This document shows positions 35,315-48,509 of a stretch of DNA of 64,000 nt, in pieces. The position numbers and the translations under genes were made by a program. The notes beneath the pieces are model-generated. The model had not been told where the DNA came from, ran no database searches, and saw nothing but the letters and a program-made list of their open reading frames with translations. The stretch is taken from positions 62,001 to 126,000 of the forward strand of contig MU401513.1 of NCBI GenBank assembly GCA_022579005.1, read 5' to 3'. The stretch's first letter is position 1, and the number at the start of each line of letters is the position of its first letter. This DNA comes from Poronia punctata (lineage: Eukaryota > Ascomycota > Sordariomycetes > Xylariales > Xylariaceae).

Positions 35315-35693
35315 ATCGACAGATCGAAACTAGACCTCAACTCAAGCACCCTATCCCCCAACTCCCCAGCGTCTTTCAGAACACCGTAATACCAACAAGC
35401 TCTGCACGAACCACCAAACCAAAGCAAAAAAAAAAGAAAACTTACGAAGTATCAGGCTTAAACCCATAAGCAACACCAGCCAAGAGCAACGAACCACAGA
35501 ATCCATAGAAAAAGGGCGTCTCCCAGCCCTCCTTCTGATATTTCTCGCCCGGCTTGACGCCGAACAACCAGCCGGTCGGGGGATCGTATTGAGGACCGTG
35601 GGAAGCGGAGGTGCGTGCGCTAGCGGTGAATTGACGCTTTTGTAGAGCGCGGATGGCGGCCGTCGAAGGGGGGCGTATGGCAGGCATATTCAT
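35106..35693 (-). CDS. Complex I ESSS-type accessory subunit (NDUFB11-like), mitochondrial
   Basis: Small single-pass accessory subunit in the membrane arm of NADH:ubiquinone oxidoreductase. Exons 35693-35446 and 35184-35106 (phase 2) give 108 residues. A presequence (AIRALQKRQFTASART) is followed by PTGWLFGVKPGEKYQKEGWE, a membrane segment PFFYGFCGSLLLAGVAYGF and the C-terminal SIQTWALEEARRRLEAEGIL, which is characteristic of fungal ESSS subunits and is formed only after splicing. ATGs at 35693 and 35687 are both possible starts. The 261-bp intron carries a GA dinucleotide run. It is the second complex I gene in the window, 15 kb from NDUFV1. Confidence 0.9.
35281..35312. repeat. GA dinucleotide microsatellite in an intron
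   Basis: About 15 AG units within the intron of the ESSS subunit gene; on the transcribed strand this is a CT tract upstream of the acceptor. Confidence 0.9.
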
Positions 35694-37450
35694 TTAATTG
35701 AATCGAATCGAATCGTGTCGTGTCGTGTCGTGTGTGTATATCCAGGGAGGGCCACTTTTTCCTCCTCCTAAATGTATCGTTTCGTATTCCCAAATTCCGA
35801 GTCGGACGGAAAATGGAAAATTCGGCTTGTTTGTTTTGTTTTATTTCGTTTCGAAGAGAGAGAGAGGGGGGGGGAAGGGAGGGAGCGAGGGAGATTCGCC
35901 GCACAGGTAGGTAGGTAGGTAGAGTGGAGAGTTGGAGAGGTAGGCTCGAATAGAACTAGCTACCAAAAGGCCGAGAGATTATTATTTTCTTTTCCCCTTT
36001 CCCAAATAATTGAATTTGTCGGGATGGGATGGAATGGAAAGATGATGTCGAGAAGCTACGAGGTTAGATAGATAGCTAGCTGTATGACTCTCTCGCCTTG
36101 GTCGGTTCGGGTGTTGTTTGATTGAGCGACATATGGCGGCAAGGTGGTAATAGCTTTATCTTCTCCACGTGACTCGCATTTGCCGCTTGGCCACCTTTCC
36201 TGATAAGGTTAGGTGCATACCTACTTTTCAGACAATAAACATTGGCAAAGATATTTTACTACCTACTCGTATTCCACCACTCATTTTCCCTTGATCACTC
36301 TCTTTTTACCTACTCGTACGCGTAGGTTCCTCCAGTGACAATCCGCTTTCAATAGATATGAATGGCCTGAGTTTCCCTCTGAAAAGCTAATCTAAACAAA
36401 CAAAAAGGTAAAACATGTAAGTTTTTGCCACTGCTATCCCCAGTTCTTGCCCGCAAAAAGCAGGGAAACCGAGAATCAAAATGATGACAAAACCTTCTTA
36501 TCAACTGAACCATACATGTGGATTCATTCTATATTATCAAGCTCAACAGTCTGATTATTCTCGCCCTCCCATCTTGCCTATGCATGTGTCAAGCCAAGGG
36601 CTGGCCGTTGTTTGCTAATCCGTGTATAGAGCTGTTCATATCTGGCAACACCACGTTCCTGCGTTATACATATGAATTCAAGCTGTATCGTTCTCGGTAT
36701 TAAGTTGCGACCTATGTATATCTCGTTATTCCGAAAGAAAACGATGTAGGTAGGCACTTTCATACGCGGTAGTTGGGGAGTAGGCGAACTACTACTTCGT
36801 CGTGATTATATACATGTTGAAAGAATATATCAGCACTGTCTAAGCCTACGTATAGGTAGGCGTAGATAGAGTAGGTAAAGAATTAACTTGTGGGACGTAT
36901 TGCACAAGTTTGGCTATTGCTAGATATAATACTGGCTACAAGACGGCGGGATGCCGAAGAGCATGTCACTCTGATGAGATTGTACAGACAAAATACTCAG
37001 CATGCCCTAGCTGCTCTATTATATGCCACATGATGCTTGCTACCAGCCTTCCTCCTATCGACTCACCATTGCAAGCCGGCTAGGACTTGCTTGACGTGAA
37101 GAAACCCCAGGTCGGCGTCTCTTGTCCATGGCTTGTAGCAGGCTAGCCACGATGCGAGAAGAGACATCTTCCATAAACGCCTTAGCAAGCATACCCTTTA
37201 ACTATGAAGATGAGTGATAGAAACATGGGGAAAACCACAGTTAATGTGCTTTCTGGGGCCCGAGCCCAACCCATTCTCACGCTGCTACCCTGGCTCTCTA
37301 ATGATAACATTCTAGTCCAACAGTGGTTGCCCATGACAAGAATGGAAGCACCGAGACGTAGAACAAGAGGTACTGTTGGCAGAAGCCCGGATCCTTGAGA
37401 TCCTTACTTGGTGTGCAATAAGGTCTCCGAGGATCAAGGCCAATGCGTCT
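35694..37450. other. Intergenic, 1.76 kb
   Basis: Holds the ESSS-gene promoter. Directly before its start codon lie pentanucleotide repeats (TCGAA, then TGTCG) at about 35700-35732, a purine-rich stretch near 35855-35895 and an AGGT tandem at 35907-35922. Two TACTCGTA octamers occur at 36264 and 36311. No gene seen; the 61- and 64-residue frames here have no support. Confidence 0.55.
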
Positions 37451-39309
37451 CTAGAGTTCTTCGTCTTGCGTAACTTGTACTGTGGGGACCTGTTGAGCAT
37501 TGGCTTGTTCGGCAAGGGCCCTACCCAGCACATCACCTATGGCCCGCGGGAAGTTAGCAGAGCGATCTTCCGTATTGCCATCAGAATCGCCCCGTTGTTT
37601 CTTCATTGGACTTCCAACGGTTGACTCCGTAAACGCCTGAGATAAGAGATTGGCGACCGAAGTATCGGCTGCTTGGTCCGATTTCGTCGTTTCCGTTGGT
37701 GTGGCGTCTCCCGCATTAGGGCCAGCACTCGGTGATTTCCTATCGCTGGACGTCACAGAAGATTCGGGTTCTGCAGAGTGTTGGCGTTTAAGCTACAAGA
37801 TCATGGTCAGTATGGCCGAAAAAATGCGAGTCGGAACAGAGATCTACTTACCCGTATCCGGTCAATGCCGGCTTGTAATTCCCCAGTTACCTTGGCATCT
37901 TCCGGCTCGAGGTGGGACTTGACGACTTTATCATCACTGTCCTGCATTTTAGCCAGGGGATCCTCCTCATCGTCGTCGTCGTCGTCGTCGCTATCTGCAT
38001 CCATGCCGCCGCCGACATGGCCGTTGCTTTTTCTCCGCGAATTCCGACGCTTGGCTGCTTCGGTCTCCTGGTCTCGAAATGCCGAAAATCCCACGGTACC
38101 GGTGGATTTTAACGGGCCAAGTCCGGAAAAGTCCAGCGTAGATCGCCGCTTAGTACCGGGTGCTTTCTGTGGTTCTTTGGCACCCGGAGCTATACCCATT
38201 TTCTGAAGTTGTCCTATATATAGTTAGTATGGGAAACAGAGGGTGGCCTTCGAGTAATATGACCTACGTTGACCACGATAGAAGAAAGTGAATACTGCGT
38301 AAGGCTTGTCAGGACCATCGATGCCAGTGACCGTCTGCGTGCTGATGGTTTTCGGGTCAAGAGTCTTGGGCTTAGCAAAACTAGTAGTATGTTCGACATC
38401 AGCATCGATACTCCCATTGTTTCCGCCCTTGTTTCCGGCATCACTATCGTCGTCATCGTCATGGGCATCAAACTGGGGAGAATATTCTCCCTTCTTTATC
38501 TCTCCCGAAGCAATGACTCTGAACATGGCCACTTTGATCTGACCGGTCGCCTCAGGCGGTTCATCGTCATCGGAGAGAGAATCAGAGTCATCGTCAGGTG
38601 GTCCAAGCGGAACTTGGTCATCTGATCGGTATGTCAAGGTATCTCGCGTGCGGTGAGCCTTGTTCGCATCAGCCTCGTCGGCGTTTTGGGCAGCGTTCTT
38701 CTGGCGACGATGGCGTCGTTCAAACTTCTGCCTCCGCTTTTCAACCTTTTCGGCCGCGTCATGGCCTTGCAAGTCTAAGCCGTTTAGCCACCGTTCGAGC
38801 CCGACTTCGCGGAACAAGAACTCCCTTTCAGCGAGGCCACCACCCTCACTCTCTGGAACCTGGACCCAACGGGAGTTGACCCAGGTTTCTTCACCAGGTC
38901 GCAGCAGTGTGGCCACCTCCTCTTTAGCGCGGCCGTCAAAGTATATATAGGCGGCAATTGTCTCGTTTTCCGAATTCGTCATCGGTATATAGGGTGTCAC
39001 CGTGTTGGCATGTTTGGCGGGGTCCATGTTTAATGAAGGCTGCGGGCCAGCATATAGAGGTTTGGGATGCGGGTTATCGGCGGTAGGCTTCGGTGTCGTA
39101 TATGGAATTGGGTGACCAGGCGTGAGCAGAGTGATAGAAATCGCAAATTTGGCAGGCTCATGCTTCGACGTCTCCCGGTTCAGCTGCGGCTGTGGAACCG
39201 GTATGTAGGTACTAATGCGCGAGAGGCGGGACTGCTTTTGCATGCCATACTCGGGAATTGGTGCCGAGTTGGCATGGATGCTGACGGCGATGCCCTTGAA
39301 GCAGGGCAT
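37451..39309 (-). CDS. DUF7918-type protein of unknown function
   Basis: Three exons, 39309-38268, 38213-37852 and 37792-37451, give 581 residues. The N-terminal 340 residues match my recollection of the fungal DUF7918 family: start MPCFKGIAVSIHAN, central IAAYIYFDGRAKEEVATLLRPG, and the end YAVFTFFYRGQ, completed across intron 1. A basic helix (EKRRQKFERRHRRQKNAAQ) and acidic, Asp-rich insertions follow, including one DDDDDDDEED run encoded by CGT/GTC repeats at 37970-37993. The C-terminal third is disordered, with a probable nuclear signal (SPMKKQRGD). Function is unknown for the family; the charge pattern would suit a nuclear or chromatin-linked protein, but that is inference only. Confidence 0.8.
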
Positions 39310-41582
39310 CGTGTAGTATGGTTCGCGGTTGGGCTAGGAAAGCCGTTGCTGTTGAGTAGCTATGGACCGTTGGTGTAGGGAAGCTGAACACCCACGTAAC
39401 GTTGTTCCGTTCCTTTTCCTTCTTACTATTATTCCCGTGTACGAGGGGCGTCGAATTGCAGAATGTCCTATTGGGACGGTCGGTGGGACCTTACGGGCTT
39501 TCTAAAGATGATAGAAAACACAAACGTAGTATCGTCCAACGAGAGGTTTAACCACGCAGTACCTTACTTCCACAAGGCCTGCTAACTCTGCAAGGCCGTA
39601 TTGATTCTGAGGCAGCTGCTGCTGAGCAAAGGGGATAAATATTTTTTGCTGTTAGAATATCGGTAAACTTGCTAGCACAATGTGTCTTGTATCGCTTCTG
39701 TCGTAAATTGTTTGTTGGGTGAATGAATGGAAAAGGGTAGGTCGGGTTCGAGAAGAGACCAAACTTGAGCTGAAGGTGTGGCGGTACTCAAGCGGTGTGT
39801 TCGGTCTTGACTGTGGATATACTAGAGTCTAACCCAGGGTTTAGCCATCTGTGGAATCACGAAAACCGGACAAGAGCATAGGATGGGATAGTATTTTTCC
39901 ACATGTGCGGTACATAAGCACAACTTACTCGCGAAGACAAAATGCTGGGCTGATAAAGTTCTACACACCCTATGCGGTGTGGTGCGTGTCTGTAGAACAG
40001 TCGCTTCCAAGGATCGAGAGACAACAAATTTCAACAAGTGTGATTTGCACAAGAAGGAAAGCAGAAGCTGGAGGGAGGCGACCAGTTGAAGTTTGGAAGG
40101 AACTTTCAAGCTGACGTGAAAGCGATGTTGGGTGTAGACTGCTATGCTGTCAACTGTGTAAATTGCATTATGCAAGGGCAGTAGGGTAGTAGGGAAGTAG
40201 GTAGGCTCAGATGCTGGTGTTGCAGTGCCGGTACTCGGCAGCAGGACGGGAATGCTGCAAATGTGAGGTCAAAGGGCCAGGAGTGTAAATACTGCAAGAA
40301 ACTGCAAGGAACTACAAGAGGGACTGTGTCTCTGTGCTGGAGAGAGAAAAATTTAGATAGGTTAGAGACTCAAGTCTGCAGGTGCAGTTCAAACTTCACA
40401 TTGGATTTCTGGATGCAGCGTAGGACCTCCTTTAGGTGGTAAATAAAATGGCGGGGGAGTTGTCGTTGTAAATCCCTGTTGGGATTGGGTGGCCCACCAC
40501 TTGGCAAACCTGTACACGTCAAACAACTGCTAGCTGTTCGCTCCTAATACTTGTAAACCCTGTAGGTACCTACTTTAGATCGACCAGGGTGTTGGAACGA
40601 AAAGTCAGGAATGGGGACTTGACCGCGCAAGTTGCTATCTATCAATACCTATATCTACATGTACTTATAGAAAAGAAAAAAGGATTTTAAGAATTGATAC
40701 ACAAATAACGCAGATAGCAACAACACTTTATCATGACGGCCTGAACGTTGAAGACAAGATGGGGCACATCTTGCAGAACTACCGAGCAGTTACTGATCGT
40801 CTACTTGTAGCTAGTACGAGTAAGCGTTGTTCTTATCATATCTCTACGTGTACAAGTGCATTGGTAACTGTACCTAATGTACACCTCACTGCTCAGTGCC
40901 CAAATACATGGACAGATGTACTCGTAGACTTGTTAGAACATCAAATTCCTAAGCACTGTATAATCCTCTGGTGAAATGCATGAATATACAGTAGGTATAC
41001 TGTAATAAATCTCGTACAAGAACTTACGAATACTGTAGATCCCCAAGGGGTGAGGACTGCATGTACAAGTACTACAACTGTTTACAAGTAATAGACATAC
41101 CTACTCTTTCACATAGACTGGACATCAACTTGGTAAGCATTCAAACCAGATAGGTAGTCTAAGATTAAGTACAGTATGCAACTTTCCTTCTCTGGTCGTG
41201 GTATAATGTGACAGCCAGGGATAAGGGGGTGCCGGATCGAACGTAGTCGCGTGTTTTATGTCTACGTGTACGAGATATATCTGAGCACAGAGTAAATACA
41301 ATAAACACTATGCGAGTAAATAATTTACATGATCATGTGCCCACCTAGATCAATACAGTACATTGCGTCCAGAATTCAAAACTAATTCAAGCTACTCGTA
41401 GATATCTGCACTACACGTACCAATCCAGACATCCTCCCTTTTCTTATGAGTATAGATAGGGTGTCGGCACTCTATTGGATTACTCGCTAGCCGGAAGCAA
41501 ATCCAGGTGCCAGGGGTATGTTATACATTAGTATTATTATTTTTATTACTTTAACCCATCCGACTTGTTGAATGGTACCATA
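39310..41582. other. Intergenic, 2.3 kb
   Basis: Promoter side of the DUF7918 gene and 3' flank of the seipin gene. No gene recognised. Three TACGAGTA/TACTCGTA octamers at 40815, 40919 and 41393. The 40.6-41.5 kb part is rich in GTACAAGTAC- and CTACTT-like words. Confidence 0.55.
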
Positions 41583-42807
41583 TCAACGAAGCATGTCTTT
41601 TTTCTCACTTCGTGATGACCGTCTCCGTACACTTCCACCTTTCCTGAGATCAAAACTTGTTCCGCCATAAGCACCACCTTCCCAGGGGTCCACGTCGTCG
41701 TCGTCATCATCATCTTCGTCGTCGTCCGCATCCCCACGGTTTTGATGAAAAGGGAGCTTTCCCAGCATTTCCTGCTCATCTGAATCCTCTACCTTCATCT
41801 TGGTCCCTTCTTCTTCTTCGGACTTGAATTCTGGTTCGTTATCCGTTTCCGTAGATGTCAATGGCCCAACGTCGTCGTCATATTCCGTTTCATCTTTCAC
41901 AACAACATCTTCCTCGCCCTTGATAGTAGACGTAGACAAAACATGTACCAAGACGAACCAAGCAACCGCCATAGAAACCATCTCCGCAAACCAGAACAAG
42001 CCCGTGCAGACCCAGAAAGCTAGTATGCGATGGTTATACATGAACCACCTGATTCCCGAAAGCCGCGCGACAAACGTCACACTAGCCTCGTAAACCTGCA
42101 GAGTCTGACCAGCCTGGACATCCACCAGTAGAGAAAGCGGGAGCGCGTGCCTGAACTCGACGAGCTCGCCCATGGGCACGGTGAGCGTGGTCTTCTGCGG
42201 GAACAGCAAGTGATAGAAGAGGAAGACGATGCGCGAAATCATCGACACCAGCGGGTCCTCGTACGGGAGCAGCACCGGCCTGCGTGACGAGAATACCACA
42301 TTGGTCTCCGTCACGTACTCGTAGGGATCCCGCGGGAGAGAGAAGGAGAATGCAGGGTTCTCTGCACCATTCTTCAGCGCGTATAGCGCTATCATGAAGT
42401 TGCCGCGCTCGAGGTTGGTTGGTGAGCGTGGCAGGGTAAGCTCGATGGATACGTCATAGGCTTGTTCCAGCATGACGTTGGGCGAGAGCGATACCACGCC
42501 ATAAGGATTGAGCCCAGCACTGTTTCATTGGCCTTGTTAGAATTCATTGCTTGGAGAGTGGAAAAGTGGCTGGTTGATTTTAGCCAGTTATTTGGTAAGG
42601 ATAGAAAGTGGGAGCTCACTTGTATTGGAGATGTATAGGGACAGTGGTGAGCTTCCTAGGGACGTAATTGTAGTAGAAGATGGGATATGCCAGTGCGGCA
42701 ATGCAAAGTAAGGCGGACGAGATAGTTATAAACAAAACAGTCCCCAGGTATGTCTTCTTCGCCCTCGGCGAACTCGCGGCCTGAAGAGGCGATTTCACAT
42801 ATTCCAT
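41583..42807 (-). CDS. Seipin
   Basis: ER membrane protein that forms oligomers at lipid-droplet contact sites and controls droplet assembly. Exons 42807-42620 and 42519-41583 (phase 2) give 374 residues. Layout fits the family: short cytosolic N-terminus, first membrane helix TVLFITISSALLCIAALAYPIF, a conserved luminal domain beginning NAGLNPYGVVSLSPNVMLEQ with YDVSIELTLPRSPTNLERGNF, a second membrane helix ILAFWVCTGLFWFAEMVSMA, and an acidic, disordered cytosolic tail with Asp runs (DDDEDDDDDDDVDPW). The tail is longer than in yeast, as is common in filamentous fungi. Confidence 0.9.
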
Positions 42808-43510
42808 GTTTCTGGTGCCTGACGTGTTGTTCAGGTTTGTTGGTGGAATTGTGGTTTGGCATGTGCTTCTATGTAGCAGCTGAGGCTTGGCTTATAATGG
42901 TCTTGGCGGGCCTGGACGCTGTGATTGTCGTCGCCCTGACCACTGTTTCCTCTGTACTTGCCCAGTGCCCCTCCCTAACCCCGGCCATGTTACCCTGGGG
43001 AAGGGGCTTCGTTTTGACAACAAGTTCACAACCCATCACTATGATAATAAATGCTCAACCATTACATATCACGGCAACATGGATGTTTTATCCCCGACGG
43101 GTGAGATTTCTCTAATTTCTCTACAAGATATTTTAAAGATTAATCAGGATATCAACTAGGAAGTATTTTGGAAGAGTATTTCTCATTGGCAGCGTATATA
43201 AAGAATCCTAATCAACAGGATAGTGACAAAGTTCCTCGTCTTACTAAATCAACCTCAACCATGCAATTGACGACATGACCATTGTGTCCACCTCTCTCAA
43301 GCAGGAAAAGAGACCAAAGGAAAAATTCCATCCACAGTGCTTCCGTTTTCCCATAACAAGCGCTTGCTAGGAAAACACAACATTTCGCTCCTCTCAACTC
43401 AAAAGGCAAGTCGTATAAGGGTCATGGTCGCGTCTTCGTCAAGTGCCAAAAAAACAAGACAGATGTATGTGTACTGGTTATACTACCCACAGCCATTCGG
43501 AAGTGCCCGA
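42808..43510. other. Intergenic, seipin promoter side
   Basis: 703 bp between two - strand genes, holding the seipin promoter and the 3' flank of the F-BAR gene. No further gene seen. Confidence 0.6.
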
Positions 43511-46500
43511 TTAGCATGGCTGCAAGTAATTACTGGGAACAAGCCCTCCCCGTCCAACACCATTTCCAGAATGGATCTCCGCCTCCCACCAACCGTCGTC
43601 CTGATGTCGAAGGACGGCCAGGATATCGCCTTTTGCAAACCCAAGCTCTTCGGGGATAGCAGCTTGGTACATGTACATTGCTCGCGCTGTAAGTGTTGTG
43701 TTAGTCAGACGTCGAATTTCAACTGATCGGAGCTTAGCTTGTCCGACTTACCATAATGAAGAATAGCACGACCCTCGGGTGTATATTGTCTCGAGGGATC
43801 CGCCACGCTCCTGCTGCGCTGTCTGTTGTCCTGCGCCGCTGGATCACGACCCTCGTAGAAACTCATGGCGCGAGAGCTAGAGCTCGTTCCAGGGCGGCTT
43901 CGCACAGATCCGTATACGGAGCCTTCACCCCCTACCGGCGCGAGCTGGACGGCCATGGCAGCGCCACCCCTGCTGACGGGACGGTCATAGTCGTTGCGAT
44001 ATGGTGCTGGCGAAGCTGTTCTCGAGTGGACGCTGGGCGAATTCTGCCGGAAGTAACCGTTCTCCGATCCGCGATTAGACGATATGCTTGGCTGGGGTGA
44101 GTGACTGCCACCATAGGGATTCGGCGATGCGGAACGCTGTCCTTGGCGAGTGTCGGGGCGCACGGTAGGTCGGGGAGAGACGCTTCGGGGTGGTGCCGGC
44201 GAGGCTGCACGCGGAACTTCTGCGTGTCTGGTGGCTGGCCGCGAAGGGGCACTATTGTAGACCGACGCAGGCCGGCTCGGGGCTGCCGTTTGCTTTGGCT
44301 GTCCGGCAAATTTCCTCGTCGCTTCTTGCATCGCTTTCGACGTAACAGCTGGCGGAGGCACACCTAACCTTTGCACCGGTGTGTCATAAGAAGGAGGCGG
44401 TGTTCCCCTTAAGCCAGCGCTGGAATCTGTGCTCGCTCTCGGCGCTGGTACAGAACGCGAGAAAGTCGATGATGTCCGCTCTTGAGGCCGCTCTGGAGTA
44501 CGTTCTTGGGTGCGACTTCGTTCTTGGGGCCTTTCTTGCGGTCTTTCCTGAGCCCGGCTCTGGGCCCGACTCTGGGCGCGATCCTGAGCTCTGCTCTGGG
44601 CCCGTTGTTGAGCCTGCTCTTGGCTTCTTTCTTGCGTCCTGTCTGGCTTAGGGGTGGAGATACCATGATATCGATCGGCAGATACGCGATTTGTCGACTG
44701 CTTATTCTCAACCGCCCCTTTCAGTTCAGCTAGTGCCAAGGCGATTGGATCTTGCTCTTCTTTAGCAGGTGTGCCCTGATCGACCGATTGCTTGCGCTTA
44801 TCAGTATTTGCAACCGGGAAGACGTTCTGCCCCACGTTCAAAGCCAGTGTAGAATCTGCATCGATCGGCTCGGGACTAGCGGCGGTTCTGTCGGCAACAA
44901 TGTTCTGCGTCCCTGATAGACTCGATGATAGACCTGGGCGGCTCTGCTGGCCTGGCTGGGTCTGTTGGCTTGGTTTACTCTCTTGGCTCTGTTGACCTGA
45001 TTGTGATTGGTAAAGTTGCGGTCGGCGTGGAGTTGACGAATCCTGGGACGCGACTGGACCCCAAGTGTTCCTGTTTTTTGTCGACGGCTGGGCCTCTTTC
45101 GTGCTCTTCCTCCGGAACGGGCTATGGTTCTGGAAGAAACCGCTCTTCTTCTTCATCATGCGCTTTTCCGGCTCTGGCGCAGGAGGTTCTTCCGCCTTTA
45201 CGGGAGAGACCTTGCCACTCGGAGGTTCTTGACTAGAGAACGACGTCGGGTTCGAATACTCACTGTTGCCATCGCCGGTTGAAAGGTTAGAGCTAGTCGC
45301 CGAATTGATGGCTTCGTAGTTGTCCGCCGGTTGTTCCAACGCTGTCGGTGGAGGCACAACATCAGGACGAGACAAAGCCTTGGAAGTGGTGTTTACTGCC
45401 GTCGTTGGTCTGCTGGCTGCAGCCGCAGGAGCTTCGAAACGCGCAGGGGTGGTATGAGTAGCAGTGGTAACTGCCGAGTTCGGATTCGCAAACCGTTGCG
45501 CCAACTTAGCCGTCACTTTGATACCTTCCCGACGCGAAGGGGCGACAGGATTCTCTGCTACCTCCATATTTTCCTGCCTTTCCTGCCTTTCCTGCCGCAC
45601 TGCCGATTGTGTATTGGCGCTAACTGAAGATGGAGGTGGTTGGTCTAATGCTGGCGGCATGTTGGGCGTTGTAGCCGACTTCATCCCGTCAAATCGCAAT
45701 GGACCATTCGTATTCCTTATGGCGTTCATGCCGTCGGTGCGACACAGCATCGTCATACCATCCATGGGATACGGGTCGTGCGGCACAGTCGAGAACTGAG
45801 CAGCATCGTAATCCTGCATCGAATGAATTGCCCGGCGTTCCTGGCTAGCAATCCGATCTTGCTGGGGCATAGTGGGAACGTGGCGCGTAGGTGGTGGCAT
45901 AGCTTGATGAGGGCCATTCTGTGGAGGCATGGTTTGGTAATGTCCATTGGGCGGTGGGCCGCCTCGGAAATGGCCACCGTGAGAGGGAAACGCTTGTGGA
46001 TGGCCGTTGTGTGGAAGCATCACTTGATGGTCACCATGCGGGGGAATTGTCTGATGACCATTGCTTAGAGGTGCGGCTTGATATTCGTTGCGTGGGGGCA
46101 TCATCTGGGGATGTCCGTGATGTGCAGGTACCATTTGCTGGTCATTCCTGGGAGGAATCGTCTGAGGAAGATTGTGCAGAGGAATCCCCTGAGTGCTTTG
46201 CGGCGGAAGAGCACTTTGCTCGGGCCTCGGCACAGGTTCTTGATGTGCTAAATCCCGAGCCAGGGCAGAATTGGGGTCGTGATGGGATTCGTATGTCGAT
46301 GGTTGAGGAGAAGATGACCGAAAGGCCGGGTTGATGCTGCGCGGGAACTGAGCGACCGAGTAATTGTCGTCATCGGAAACTTCGGATCTATGATCGTCCA
46401 CGTCGCCTCGACAGAAATTGATGTACTTTGGTGCATCGGGTATCTCTTGCCCAGTCCCCCTCTCGGTGATGAAATGTGCAATGTCTTGCTCCACGTCCAT

Positions 46501-47782
46501 CTTCTCCAGCGACAGCCTGATCTTCTCGCACGATGCGTCGTCGCTAACACACACCGTTGATGCAATATTGGCAAAAGTCCACAGGCTACTCTTGGTAAAG
46601 TCCAGCCGCTCTTCCTCTAGGTCTTGGAACTTGTCCGCAGCTGCCTTCCATTCCCGGTTCCAGCGAGCTGTCGTGTCTTCCAGTGCCTTGACCGCACTTT
46701 CGTATTCGGCGTTCGTGCTGGCGAGACTGATCTGTGTCTTTTCCAGTTTTGCCTTGTTTTTCCGTTCTTCTTGACCCATCACCATGTGCCCTTGGGCCAG
46801 GTATCCCTTGATCCTAAGACAATCTTGCTCGTAACGATCGCGTGTCTGGGAGACGGCTTAGTTAGCAGTCGGCCGGCTCATGTGCGGCGTGGCAGTCCAA
46901 CTGACCTTGTTAACGGTATTTGTCTGCTGAATCTTGACCTTCAGTAACTTCTCAACGGTATGTTGTATGATCTTCCGACGCTCCTTCATGCCCCCGGCAA
47001 AGGCAGCCAACGGTTCTTCGAGCTCCGTCTTCATCTGGGCAGCGATGCCCGCGTGTTGCTTCGCCATCGATTCAACTTCCCCCCTTACGGTGTCTAAAGA
47101 GGCTTTTAATGATCCCATCTCGTGCGATCCCAGCGCCTTGCGAGAGAGTGACATTAATTTGCGGGCGTAGTCGTCTTCAATCGATGCTCGTGCTGTCCAA
47201 AGGGTTCGGAATTAGCAAATTGTATGAATCAATACAATCGAGCGCTCGACTTGTTGCGTAAGGGCCGATCCGATCTTACCACCGTAGAATGATCTCAATT
47301 CATCGCTGGTCTGTTTCGCACAGGCCATGCGATCGAGCAATGGCCCTACACCGGCGTCATCTTTGCCCCAAAAATTGTTCGCGACTGCCAGAACGGAGAA
47401 GTTAGCGACTCCGGCAAAACAATTACGAGGAAGGAACGTCTCCAAGAGAAGTCTACGCACAAGAGATCGCCACGGTCGGGCCCTCTGTGGCAGAAGGCAT
47501 TCTGCCCTGTGTTTGGTAGAGTCTCGATATTATTTATTATGTTGTTGGCCGGTCGCACGGGGGGCGGTAAAGGATGGTCTGTATGTGGTCCTCACGTGGA
47601 GCCTTGGAGGCGTTGCTTCCAAAAACCTATTAATGAGGTTTCGTAATGATGGAATGTTGACTGTGACAGTATTAAGTGTAGCTTCTATCTACAGACTACA
47701 CGTGTGGACTTGGATGGGTACGGGGAGGAATGTATTGTATTAACTAGCCACATGTAACATGACATGTTTACTTACCCGCCAT
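43511..47782 (-). CDS. F-BAR and SH3 domain protein (Cdc15/Imp2/Hof1-type)
   Basis: Membrane-curving scaffold that, in this family, links the plasma membrane to the actin ring at septation. Exons: 47782-47776 (7 nt), 47384-47280, 47192-46906, 46845-43752 and 43686-43511, giving 1222 residues. The F-BAR part covers about the first 280 residues (VANNFWGKDDAGVGPLLDRM, then FYGARASIEDDYARKLMSLS). A disordered linker of about 850 residues has tandem NGH/PP repeats (about 45880-46180) and QERPQER/QSRAQ repeats (about 44480-44640). The separate last exon encodes a complete SH3 domain (ARAMYMYQAAIPEELGFAKG ... GWWEAEI ... GGLVPSNYLQ), which the large frame alone would miss. The 7-nt first exon, with a 391-bp intron after it, is the least certain part. 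Confidence 0.88.
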
Positions 47783-48509
47783 TGTCACAGTCGTTGTCCC
47801 GGTGACGCGCCCACTCAATACCCGCGCTGTGAACGCTAATCTAGTATCGCCACGTTTTGATAGGGCGCTTAGCGCCTAGACTACCATGCGGTAAGCATAC
47901 ACCGTGCTTGTTTCAATAACAGTAAGCGACAATTTGTAGGTGCAGCGGGATTCTATGCTCGTTAAAATGAGATGCAACAGCCTTACGCATGGCATTTTCA
48001 TCAAGGCCTTGAGAATTGCATCTATCTCACCTACACGTATTGTATACCCGTAACTACTTTATCTAGAAATGTAAGGCTGTTGGTGTTATCTGTCACATGC
48101 GTGGTATACGCCAATGTGAATCAACACTGTATAGGTAGTCATGCTGATCTGCTACGATCATTGCAGCCCGAAACGGACCCTGCAGGTGGTTGCCGGTCAT
48201 TACCTAGGTTCTACTTTTTCCCCCTTCAGATGGGGCATTGAAATGCGAGGCAATGTGGATGCATCTTCTTCTTTTTTGCTAGAGAAGCCTTTTTACTCCT
48301 AGGACTGTTGCTAAACAGACATAAAACTCTCTTATAAAAGAGCGTATCATGCTTCATCATCAAGCCGGTCTTTTTGATCAGATTACACGGGCTTTTGGGT
48401 CTCACATTTGGTCAACTTAAGAAAATACCATGGTCATAAACCGTACCGAGACGTCTTAACCATTCATCATCATCATCATACCCCGACTTCATTACTTTGG
48501 GGAATACCC
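47783..48509. other. Intergenic, F-BAR gene promoter side
   Basis: 727 bp between two - strand genes. No gene seen. A short ATC/CAT triplet run lies at about 48464-48478. Confidence 0.55.
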
